From Begonia masoniana (taxonomy: Eukaryota; Streptophyta; Magnoliopsida; Cucurbitales; Begoniaceae), in assembly GCA_022432975.1 (NCBI GenBank), contig CM039502.1, positions 70,710,848-70,774,847 of the forward strand: a stretch of DNA of 64,000 nt, written 5' to 3'. This document shows, piece after piece, positions 55,561 to 64,000 of the stretch; within the stretch, counting starts at the first letter, position 1; each line of letters starts with the position of its first letter. The position numbers and the translations under genes are program-made. The notes under the pieces are model-generated. The model had not been told where the DNA came from. It saw only the letters and a program-made list of their open reading frames with translations, and ran no database searches.

Positions 55561-55817
55561 TTTATCCTGTAATTCCGCCATTTATTTCTGAAGCCCGTCT
55601 TTCCCTTCCTCTGAAAAGATTACGAGTCTACTTTAAAAGCTCATTCTGTTTATGTTCAAAAAAAAAAATAATAGTCCCCGTTTCCTGTTATCTGTCCCGG
55701 AGTGATGGCTCCAATCTCGGACCCCGATCGAGTTCCGGTTTCGAGCTGTCACAATTGCAAAATCAAAATTTTTCAAATTTAAATTTTCCAAAAATACCAA
55801 AACAGAGGCCTTGTTTT

Positions 55818-55829
55818 GCTCTGATACCA
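55818..55829 (-). other. Primer-binding site of the copia element
   Basis: The minus strand reads TGGTATCAGAGC two bases after the LTR end (..gattctaaaa). It matches the methionine-tRNA primer of plant retrotransposons and sets the element's orientation. Confidence 0.85.
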
Positions 55830-55831
55830 AA

Positions 55832-56362
55832 TTTTAGAATCTTTAAATGATCTAAATATGCTTTAGAAATTGAAATTAAAGCATTTAAATCTAATTGCGA
55901 AAAAAAAAATTTATCTCTCATCATTGATGTCTGAAAACAAATATTACTATTTTTTTTTCTGAGATTAGTCATTTCTAAACCTTTATCAATCTCCAATTTG
56001 ATTATCTATTGTTCTATATGATATTGTTGGCTTAGAAGATCTCTCTATCTTTGATTCTCAATTTTCTCTTCTTTTATCAAGAAGCTTTGCCTTCTTCACC
56101 ATAATCTCTCTATATTGGGAGACTCTTCTGCAAAGTGACAAACTTTGGCAAGTTCTAGATCTTGCTTGAGAGAAGAATATAAAATGAAAATAAAATAGTG
56201 AAGTATGTGTTCTTAGGATGTGCATTATGACTATTCATCATCTCCTTTCGTCGTATTAAGAAATAACTAAAGAATTTCAAATTTATACTAACGTCATTCC
56301 ATACCCCATGCCATGCCTTGACATCAGTTAAATGAAAGGACACCTAGGTGTTCTAACTACAC
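55832..56362 (-). repeat. 5' LTR of the copia element
   Basis: A copy of 38047-38571 with many substitutions. Terminal tg has become tt. Its outer end near 56362 is uncertain. About 200 bp of unassigned sequence separates it from Gypsy-3. Confidence 0.65.
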
Positions 56363-56565
56363 ATGTCAAGCCATCCAACCTCGCCTAGACATTTGTTATT
56401 CGAATGTTGAACTATTCCTTCAATTATTTTTATATTATTATATACTTTTTAAACATTGTTTTATTCATGAAAGTGTAGGAGCACCGATGCATAAATTGCG
56501 TGACATCATGGCATCAAAAAGATAAAATTTAGTGAGCAGAAATATCGTTTGAGCACCTAGGTTGC

Positions 56566-58623
56566 TGTAACACCCGGTTCTATCGAACCAGCTCTTTTAT
56601 TATTAATGGTATACACTTTAGTAGTCAATAATTCAAGTAGAGTTATTGAATGATTAGACTAGACAAGGGCATTAGAGTAAATTATATTTTAAAAAAAAAG
56701 TGGATAACGTATTTAAGGAAAGAGGGATTGGGTTTAATGCACTGTAGCCGCCACCATTTCATACCTTTCTCTTCGGGTTTTTCAGCTCAAGCAGCCGAGC
56801 TCTCTAGTCGATTCTCCTTGCCCGATTCTCCTTCGACTTGGGTAAGTTTTCCCCATTTCTCTTATGATATAGTGGTTAAATACCAAAAGGGGGTACAATG
56901 TGAGGATTTTGAGGATACTGAGATTGAGCGTAGATTCGGGTTTTAGCAATAAAGGGGGAATGCTCGGGTAGTAGAGTTTCTAACTGGATTCCTCAAACCA
57001 CTGTTTGATTCTTGGTGAGGTTTAGTGGAGTTTTGATTTATATTCCGTTATGAACTTAGGTGAGCAGATTTCCGAAGTAGCTAGCGACCAGACAATTTCT
57101 AGAAGCCAGGTAAGTAAAGTATGCATGTGCCTTTGGGCCTACATCACAAAACAGTAGGGTTATGTATCTTGTGAATGATTTTTGTATGTCATGCATCATG
57201 TTTTTGAAAGATTACGAAAATGAATTTCCATGTAAGGAAGGTAAGGCATGAACTGAATGTGACAGACAAATTATTAAGGGAACTAATCCACCCCTTAACT
57301 TATGAAGGGATTTATAACATTGGGAGGATTGATCCCACTCCCAAGGAAACTTAGGGATCAGATCAGCTATTAAGGGAATTCATCCGCCCCTTAATCGAGT
57401 AGAGGATGTATAACATTGGGAAAATTGATCCACTTCCCAAGGGAACCGAGGGATTAGATCAGCTTATGAATGAATGTGAATGCAACTGAGATGAGAAAGT
57501 AGAAATTGCATGTTTAGGAAATTATGTTTCAGCATTTCATTTCATTACTGATTTACTTACTTAGCATTAGGCTAAGAGATGAGTTTTGTGATGTAGGTGT
57601 TGAGGACACTGCAAGTGAATTCTCTGAGTTAGTTAAGGACTAGGCAGGTTGGAGGGGTGCATTCAGGCATCGATCTGGCATCTGATGGGGCGGTTTAACT
57701 GGTGTCAGTGGTTGTGAAGGTTTAGTGGACAATGAATTCAATTTGAGTATGTTAAACTTTCTGATGATAGAAGTTGTTTGATGTTTTCAAAAAGTACTTT
57801 GAGACTTTTCTGATAATAGTATTCCGTTGGTTTTTAACACTGGATTATACTGGACTTGAGTAATGCAATGATTTGAATTGTTTTTGAATGCTTGTGGTGA
57901 AATAAATAAATTCTTTTCTGTACTTAGAGTTGTGCTTGCATAGCAAGAAATGGTTGAAATGTCGCTCTGTTATTCTATCGGAAGATGTCTTCAGAAAAGC
58001 CATCGGATGATGTAGGTTTAATTCTATCGGAAGATGTAGATTTTGCACTACCGGTATGAGTGAGTATTATGCCTTGTCGTTTAGTGATCGGTATATGCAG
58101 TTTATCCTATTGGAAGAAGGGAATGAGAGATTTGGTCATTTTGCCATCGGTAGATACGAGTCGCAAAACTTGTCGTCTTGCGATCGGTGGATGTTGGATA
58201 ATTGATTTATCCGGCTGACGTCATCGGTAGATGCAGTCCACTGAGAGATGTCTTTTGTTTCCAACTCTTCTGGTCCACGTCATCGGTAGAAGCCTTCTAT
58301 TTGCTGTTTCTGCTTCTTCCGTTGACTTTATCCATCGGCAGATGCGTTTGACTTCTGCGACTTCCCAAGTATTTCACGATTTAAACCTTTATTTCTTTTT
58401 AGCCGTTTATTTCTTACATTTCAAATAATGTTCATAGTTTTGTTTAACTCTATTGTTGTCCAAATGATTTCCGCTGCAAGTTTTAAATGTTTTGAGAATT
58501 TAGCTTATGTCAAATGTTGAATGTTGAGCAAAGTTTAAAAAAAATAATAATACAGTTGAGATTTCTTAGTCATGTACGAACTTTTTTGTAACGAACCGGG
58601 TTCAGATAACTCGGGGCGTTACA
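56566..58623 (+). repeat. 5' LTR of Gypsy-3
   Basis: It starts TGTAACACCCGGTTCTATCG and ends CTCGGGGCGTTACA. A TATTTAAG-like box is at about 56709. Donor-like GCCAG|GTAAGTAAAG is at 57110, followed by gcctttgggcctacatcaca. Acceptor-like gtgatgtag|gt has AG at 57595-57596. Two ~110-bp repeats lie at 57270-57470 (ttaagggaactaatccaccc type). The 3' part (57970-58340) has repeated atcggtagatg/atcggaagatg words and one TGACGTCA (58216). Confidence 0.92.
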
Positions 58624-58626
58624 GTA

Positions 58627-58638
58627 TGGTATCAGAGA
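58627..58638 (+). other. Primer-binding site of Gypsy-3
   Basis: TGGTATCAGAGA follows the LTR end by three bases. It is complementary to the initiator methionine tRNA end with a late mismatch. Confidence 0.88.
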
Positions 58639-58777
58639 CATTCAGTTAAACCGTTCAAAAGATTACTCATCAGTGCCAATCGTTGCATGGAAGTACTCCA
58701 ACAACTGTAAGTGTTTATCTTAACTTTAGCTATTAGATATTTAAGAGTGTAATTAACCTTGTACAGGAATATAGCAA

Positions 58778-61700
58778 ATGTCTAGACGACCAGGAAGACC
58801 AAGATTACCAAGAGAGATACCAAGTCCGAGACGGGAGGAGGACTCTAGTGTAATTAGGCAGCTGATAGAATTGATGCGTCAGCAGACTGATATAGTGCGT
58901 CAACAGTCTGACCAATTAGGGGTGCTATTGAGCCGGGAGACACAAGGAAGTGCTAACTCGGGTTCTAGCAGTGAACATTCTGGAGATAGATTCCGGAGAC
59001 TAAGACCACCCACGTTTGATGGACAGTCATCTGATCCAGTTATTGCTGAAGGATGGCTTAGAAAGATTGAGAGTATGTTTAGGTGTGCCAACATAGGAAA
59101 ATGAGACAAGGTCACGTTGGCAACATTTCATTTAGCTGGGGAAGCTCAACTCTGGTGGGAAACAATAGAGACCACCACAGATGTTTTAGTGATGCCTTGG
59201 TTACAATTCAAGGACCTTTTCTATTGGAAGTATTTTAACAGCACTGTCCAGACCGCGAAGAAGTTGGAGTTTCTGAACTTGAAGCAGACAGGATCTGTGG
59301 CTGATTACAGTAGGCAATTCGAGTCCCTGTCCAGGTTTGCTGGACATTTTGCTCATAAGGAAGAGGATAAGGTGTTCAAATTTGTGCATAGACTGAAGCC
59401 GGAGATTTACCGAGGAGTCAAATTCTGTGGCATTAAGGGCTTGACATTTAGTGAAGTTGTGTCCACTGCTCTAGAAGTGGAAGAAGCTGAAAAGAAGTGT
59501 GCTAGACCAAAGGAGGTTCCACAAAAGTTTATCCAGCCACACCATCAGAGAGGAATGAAGAGGCCTATTGAGGGCCAGAGTGGCCAAGGATCTGGAAAGA
59601 AGGTGCCGAATACCCAGAAGTTCCCTCAGTGCCCGAAATGTTCGAAGAATCACTCGGGAGAGTGTAGATTTGGAACGGGTAAGTGCTTCAACTGTGAAGA
59701 GGTTGGACACTTGTACAAGGATTGTCCAAAGCCCCGGGTCATTCGATGTTTCCATTGCAACAAGGTTGGCCATGTCAACAGAGACTGCCCAGCTTTGAAG
59801 GGTGGCCCTATCAAGATTAAGCCAAGAATATTCTCCATGATGGAGTCATGTGGTGAGGACCAGCCTGCTGTAGTGTCAGGTACAATACTGATTAACTCTA
59901 TACCTGCTTTTACTTTGATAGATTCGGGTGCAACACATTCTTTTATAGCCTCTGCATTTGCTGATAAGTTAGATGTACAGTTTACTTCTTTTGAACATGT
60001 ATTCAAAGTTGCCTTACCCTCTGGTGAACGCATGCACTCTAACCAAATGATGTCTGATAGTGTTGTATTAGTAGGAAACATGAATTTGCCTGCCGATTTC
60101 ATTGTTATTGACATAATGGGATTTGATGTAATCCTGGGAATGGATTGGTTATTTAAACATTATGCCACAATAGATTGTGGGACTGGAGTTGTTAGTTTTC
60201 AACCCCCTGGTGGTTTAAACCAAACCTTCCAAGCTATGAAGAAGAGTAAGGAAATGACTGTAATGACTTCTGTCAATTGTAGACCCTCCCCATGCAGAGA
60301 GTATTTGTGCTTTTTGGCCAGTGTTTTAGACACACAGCTAGTAGAAAAAGCGAGCCCCGAAAATGTTTTAGTTGTCTAAGATTTTCTGGAAGTATTTCTA
60401 GATAACCTTCCTGGTTTGCCACCATATAGGGAAATTAAGTTTGTTGTGGATGTTTACCCCGGCGCTGAGCCTGTATCTAAGAATCCATATAGATTAGCCC
60501 CAACAGAACTTAAGGAATTGAAGAAACAGTTGGAGGATCTGTTGGAGAAAGGGTTTATACACCCTAGCTTTTCACCGTGGGGTGCACCTGTCCTTTTTGT
60601 CAAAAAGAAAGATGGATCAATGCGTATGTGCATTGATTATAGAGAATTGAATAAGTTAACAGTCAAGAACAAGTATCATCTGCCGAGGATTGATGACTTA
60701 TTTGACCAGCTTAAGGGTGCAAGAGTTTTCTCTAAGATTGACCTTAGATCCGGTTATTACCAGCTGAAGGTTAAATCTGAAGATATTCCAAAGACTGCCT
60801 TTCGCACAAGGTATGGACATTATGAGTTTTTGGTTATGTCTTTTGGTTTGACAAATGCACCAGCAGCCTTCATGGATCTTATGAATAGGGTGTTTCACGA
60901 GTATTTGGACAAGTTTGTCATTGTATTCATTGATGACATTCTAATCTATTCTAGAACTAAGGATGAGCATGCAAGGCATTTGGGTTTGGTGTTAAGATTA
61001 CTAAGGCAGCACCAACTGTATGCTAAGTTTTCCAAGTGTGAGTTTTGGTTGGACAGAGTTCACTTTCTTGGTCACGTGATTTCTGGAGATGGAATATCTG
61101 TCGATCCAGCCAAGGTTCAAGCAGTCAAGGAGTGGCCCCAACCGAATAATGCCACTGATATTCGAAGTTTCCTTGGATTAGCAGGATATTATAGAAAATT
61201 TATCGAGGGATTTTCAAAGATTACCACACCCCTTACTAGGTTAACAAGGAAAAATGTGAAGTATATGTGGACAGAAGAATGTGAGCGTAGCTTTCAGACC
61301 TTGAAACAGAAACTGACCAATGCTCCAATCTTAACCCTTCCAGTTGAAGATGGTAAATTTAGTATTTATTGTGATGCTTCCAAAATTGGACTAGGTTGTG
61401 TGTTGATGCAAGATGGAAAGGTTATAGCTTATACTTCTAGGTAGTTAAAATTACATGAAAAGAATTACCCTACACATGACTTAGAATTAGTTGTTGTGGT
61501 CTTCGCATTAAAGATTTGGAGGCACTATCTGTATGAACAGACTTGTGAGATATTTTCGGATCATAAAAGTCTGAAATACATTTTCACGCAAAAGGAACTG
61601 AATATGAGGCAACGTAAGTGGTTAGAGTTTGTCAAAGATTATGATTTTGAGATTAAGTACCACCCTGGCAAGGCGAATGTAGTGGCTGATGCTTTGAGTA

Positions 61701-63262
61701 GAGTGACTCCTTCGGTCTCTACATTGACTTTAGACATGCCGATAGCTTTAGAGACAGAATTCCAAAGATTCAACCTGGAAGCTGTGTCTAGTATGACAGC
61801 CATACTTTCGAACATATCCTTGAGGCCCACTATTTTGGAGAGAATAAAGGAAGTTCAAATGAATGACACTGAATGCAATAGGTATAAATTGTGCATGGAT
61901 TCTACTGACAAGTCGGATTTCAACTGCTCAATTGATGGAATTCTCAAGTTTCGAAATAGATGGTTTATTCCGGCTGATACTGAACTTAGAAGGGAAATCC
62001 TATCTGAGGCACATTCCTCTAGACTCTCTGTTCATCCTGGGGGTACGAAAATGTACAGAGATCTCAAGCAGCATTATTGGTGGCCAAGTATGAAAAGAAT
62101 TGTGGCGGAGTATGTGGAGTCCTGTCTGATCTGCCAGCAAGTCAAAGCTGAACATCAGAGGCCTGCTGGAACATTACAACCCTTACCAGTTCTCGAATGG
62201 AAATGGGAACAAATAACGATGGATTTTGTTATAGGATTACCTAGAACAGAAAAAGGTCACGATGCAATTTGGATAATAGTTGATCGTTTAACCAAATCTG
62301 CTCACTTTCTGCCAATGAAGATAACATACTCGATGGATCAACTGGCTGAGTTGTATGTGCATGAAGTTGTTAGACTGCATGGAGTTCCAAGCATTATAGT
62401 TTCAGACCGAGACTCTAGATTTACATTTAAGTTTTGGAAAAGTTTGCACAAGGCTATGGAAACACAGCTTAGTTTTAGCACAGCTTTCCACCCTCAAATA
62501 GATGGACAATTCGAAAGAACCATTCAAACATTAGAGGATATGCTCCGTGCATGTGTCTTAGACTTTCAAGGTTCATGGAGCAAACACTTGTCCTTGATTG
62601 AATTTTCTTATAACAACAGTTTTCAGGCAACAATAGGCATGGCGCCATACGAGGCATTGTATGGACGAAAGTGTAGATCTCCATTGTATTGGGATGAAGT
62701 TGGAGAAGCACGATTGATTGGTCCTGACATCGTACAGCAAATAGTGGAGAAAATTGCTCTTATCTGACAAAGAATCTTGACAGCTCAAAGCCGGCAGAAA
62801 AGCTATGCAGACAAAAGGCGAAGAGAACTGGAATTTGAAGTAGGTAATGAAGTTTTCCTTAAGGTGTCACCTTTCAAAGGAGTAGTGAGATTTGGAAAGA
62901 GAGGAAAGTTGAACCCCAGATTTATTGGACCATTTACTATTCTGAAGAGAGTTGGGAGAGCAGCCTATCAGTTGCAGCTACCGGCGTCTATAGATGGGAT
63001 ACACAGTGTGTTCCATGTTTCTATGTTGAAGAAATGCATAAGGGATCCATATCAGATCGTGGAACAGCAAGACCTTGAGATTCATCCTACCCTTGCCTAC
63101 GAAGAGAAACCAGTAAAGATCTTAGATTATGCGGTGAAGGTATTGCGCAACAAAGAGATTCCCCTAGTGAAAGTCTTGTGGCACAACCAGAATATTGAGG
63201 AAACAACTTGGGAACGCCAGCAAGACATGATGGACCAACATCCAGAGTTATTCAGGTACTGA
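58778..63262 (+). pseudogene. Gypsy-3 Gag-Pol polyprotein, one frame with four stops
   Basis: The ATG at 58778 opens an Arg/Pro-rich Gag start (MSRRPGRPRLPREIP). All downstream segments share its frame to the stop at 63262 (about 1,494 codons). Gag core: AEGWLRKIESMF, LATFHLAGEAQLWW. Two zinc knuckles: CFNCEEVGHLYKDC (59684-59725) and CFHCNKVGHVNRDC (59747-59788). Protease: LIDSGATHSF (59921). [24 protein letters not shown] with both aspartates (60932). RNase [13 protein letters not shown] .. DHKSL .. VVADALSR. Integrase: HHCC at about 62030-62140, Asp in TMDFVIG (62222), DRDSRF, Glu at 62513. C-terminal chromodomain-like VLWHNQNIEETTWE. In-frame stops are TGA 59102, TAA 60377, TAG 61442 and TGA 62765. 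There are no frameshifts, so inactivation is by point mutation only. Confidence 0.93.
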
Positions 63263-63279
63263 ATTTTGAGGACAAAATT

Positions 63280-63297
63280 CTTTTAAGGAGGGTAGAT
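63280..63297 (+). other. Polypurine tract of Gypsy-3
   Basis: aaggagggtagat lies directly before TGTAAC of the 3' LTR, after gacaaaattcttttaa. It would prime plus-strand DNA synthesis. Gypsy-2 has the counterpart aagaagggtagat. Confidence 0.85.
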
Positions 63298-64000
63298 TGT
63301 AACACCCGGTTCTATCGAACCAGCTCTTTTATTATTAATGGTATACATTTTAGTAGTCAATAATTCAAGTAGGGTTATTGAATGATTAGACTAGACAAGG
63401 GCATTAGAGTAAATTACATTTTAAAAAAAAAATGGATAACATATTTAAGGAAAGAGGGATTGGGTTTAATGCACTGTAGCCGCCACCATTTCATACCTTT
63501 CTCTTCAGGTTTTTCAGCTTAAGCAGCCGAGCTCTCTAGGTGATTTTCCTCGCCCGATTCTCCTTCGACTTAGGTAAGTTTTCCCCATTTCTCTTATGAT
63601 ATAGTGGTTAAATACCAGAAGGAGGTACAATGTGAGGATTTTGAGGATACTGAGATTGAGCGTAGATTCGAGTTTTAGCAATAAAGGGGGAATGTTCGGG
63701 TAGTAGAGTTTCTAACTGGATTCCTCAAACCACTGTTTGATTCTTGGTGAGGTTTAGTGGAGTTTTGATTTATATTCTGTTATGAACTTAGGTGAGCAGA
63801 TTTCCGAAGTAGCTAGCGACCAGACAATTTCCAGAAGCCAGGTAAGTAAAGTATGCATGTACCTTCGGGCCTACATCACAAAACAGTAGGGTTATGTATC
63901 TTGTAATTGATTTTTGTATGTCATGCATCATGTTTTTGAAAGATTACGAAAATGAATTTCCATGTAAGGAAGGTAAGGCATGAACTGAATGTGACAGACA
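63298..64000 (+). repeat. 3' LTR of Gypsy-3 (incomplete at window end)
   Basis: It begins TGTAACACCCGGTTCTATCG and follows the 5' LTR to the window edge, including the donor-like GCCAG|GTAAGTAAAG at 63842. Most visible differences from the 5' copy are C/T or G/A. Confidence 0.93.

Larger units (their letters stand above)
52605..55753 (+). mobile_element. LTR-E: 3.1-kb solo LTR with tandem arrays
   Basis: It starts TGTAACACCCGACATTTT, ends GAGCTGTCACA, with the 5-bp duplication ATTGC (52600-52604, 55754-55758). Donor-like CACAG|GTAAGT is at 53158, followed by ggcccttaaggccctacaat. Acceptor-like ccctgttgtag|gt has AG at 53651-53652. The 3' half holds a 25/53-bp array, a large imperfect duplication and a series of TGACGTCA-containing units. 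No coding domain is present (the 68-124 codon frames are not recognisable). It lies in the copia 5' leader. Confidence 0.9.
38047..56362 (-). mobile_element. Old minus-strand Ty1-copia element split by several insertions
   Basis: Diverged direct copies at 38047-38571 and 55832-56362 are the 3' and 5' LTRs of a minus-strand element. A primer site (TGGTATCAGAGC on the minus strand, 55818-55829) adjoins the right copy. Reading leftwards, the order is gag, zinc knuckle, protease region, integrase, linker, RT and RNase H: the copia order, integrase before RT. Later insertions are Pack-MULE (51093-52002), LTR-E (52605-55753) and LTR-D (40929-47985). A 640-bp internal duplication is also present. 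Numerous stops show it is dead. The outer LTR ends are approximate. Confidence 0.85.
56566..64000 (+). mobile_element. Gypsy-3: nearly intact Tekay/Del-type gypsy element (3' LTR cut by window end)
   Basis: It has a 5' LTR (56566-58623), a primer site, one polyprotein frame (58778-63262), a polypurine tract (63280-63297) and a 3' LTR from 63298 that leaves the window. The two LTRs differ by only a few percent over the visible 700 bp, mostly C/T and G/A changes, so it is the youngest complete insertion here. Four in-frame stops block the polyprotein. The 5-bp target on the left is probably GTTGC (56561-56565); the right copy is outside the window. Confidence 0.93.

Overview
This is repeat-dense nuclear DNA from a flowering plant, probably a eudicot. 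The evidence is Tekay/Del-type Ty3-gypsy chromoviruses, Ty1-copia, MULE and hAT elements, and captured fragments of two plant genes (a DREB/ERF transcription factor and a CIPK kinase). I found no intact host gene. Nearly every long open frame is either a broken retrotransposon polyprotein or an artefact of tandem repeats whose unit, or a multiple of it, divides by three. Species cannot be named from the sequence.

Layout. 1-1351 is the end of a copia-like LTR carrying a 45-bp minisatellite. 1352-3773 (minus strand) is a dead MULE transposase cut by that LTR and by a 997-bp hAT element (2263-3259) that carries an AP2/ERF fragment. 3868-4320 is a GC-rich repeat patch. 5800-9265 holds decayed gypsy gag and an LTR-like fragment. 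9266-36617 is one old gypsy element (Gypsy-1) into which three huge solo LTRs of one family landed: LTR-A 10039-14145, LTR-B 14903-23514 and LTR-C 28851-34140. Each keeps an exact 5-bp target duplication. 38047-about 56362 is an old minus-strand copia element, itself split by solo LTR-D (40929-47985, which contains a truncated gypsy, Gypsy-2), by a Pack-MULE with a CIPK fragment (51093-52002) and by solo LTR-E (52605-55753). 56566-64000 is the youngest element, Gypsy-3, whose 3' LTR runs off the window.

The most unusual pattern is the internal design of the LTRs. LTR-A, B, C, E and the LTRs of Gypsy-2 and Gypsy-3 all contain a perfect 5' splice-site-like CAG|GTAAGT, followed by a short 'gcctTCGGGCCTACA'-like box, and later a TGTAG|GT acceptor-like site. 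In LTR-A, B and C a different satellite array fills this interval: 33-bp x45, then 18/22-bp mosaic + 146-bp x3 + 119-bp x~36, then ~30-bp x~90. The LTR-C satellite is built from heat-shock-element half-sites, and about 20 units contain a perfect nGAAnnTTCnnGAAn. These LTRs look like places where satellites repeatedly arise inside an intron-like leader segment.

The nesting gives an order of events: MULE before hAT and copia-like LTR; Gypsy-1 before LTR-A/B/C; copia before LTR-D, Pack-MULE, LTR-E and probably Gypsy-3. A 1.37-kb direct duplication at 22.49-25.23 kb copies the end of LTR-B together with its host flank. Its first copy is rich in small indels, so it may be an assembly fault.
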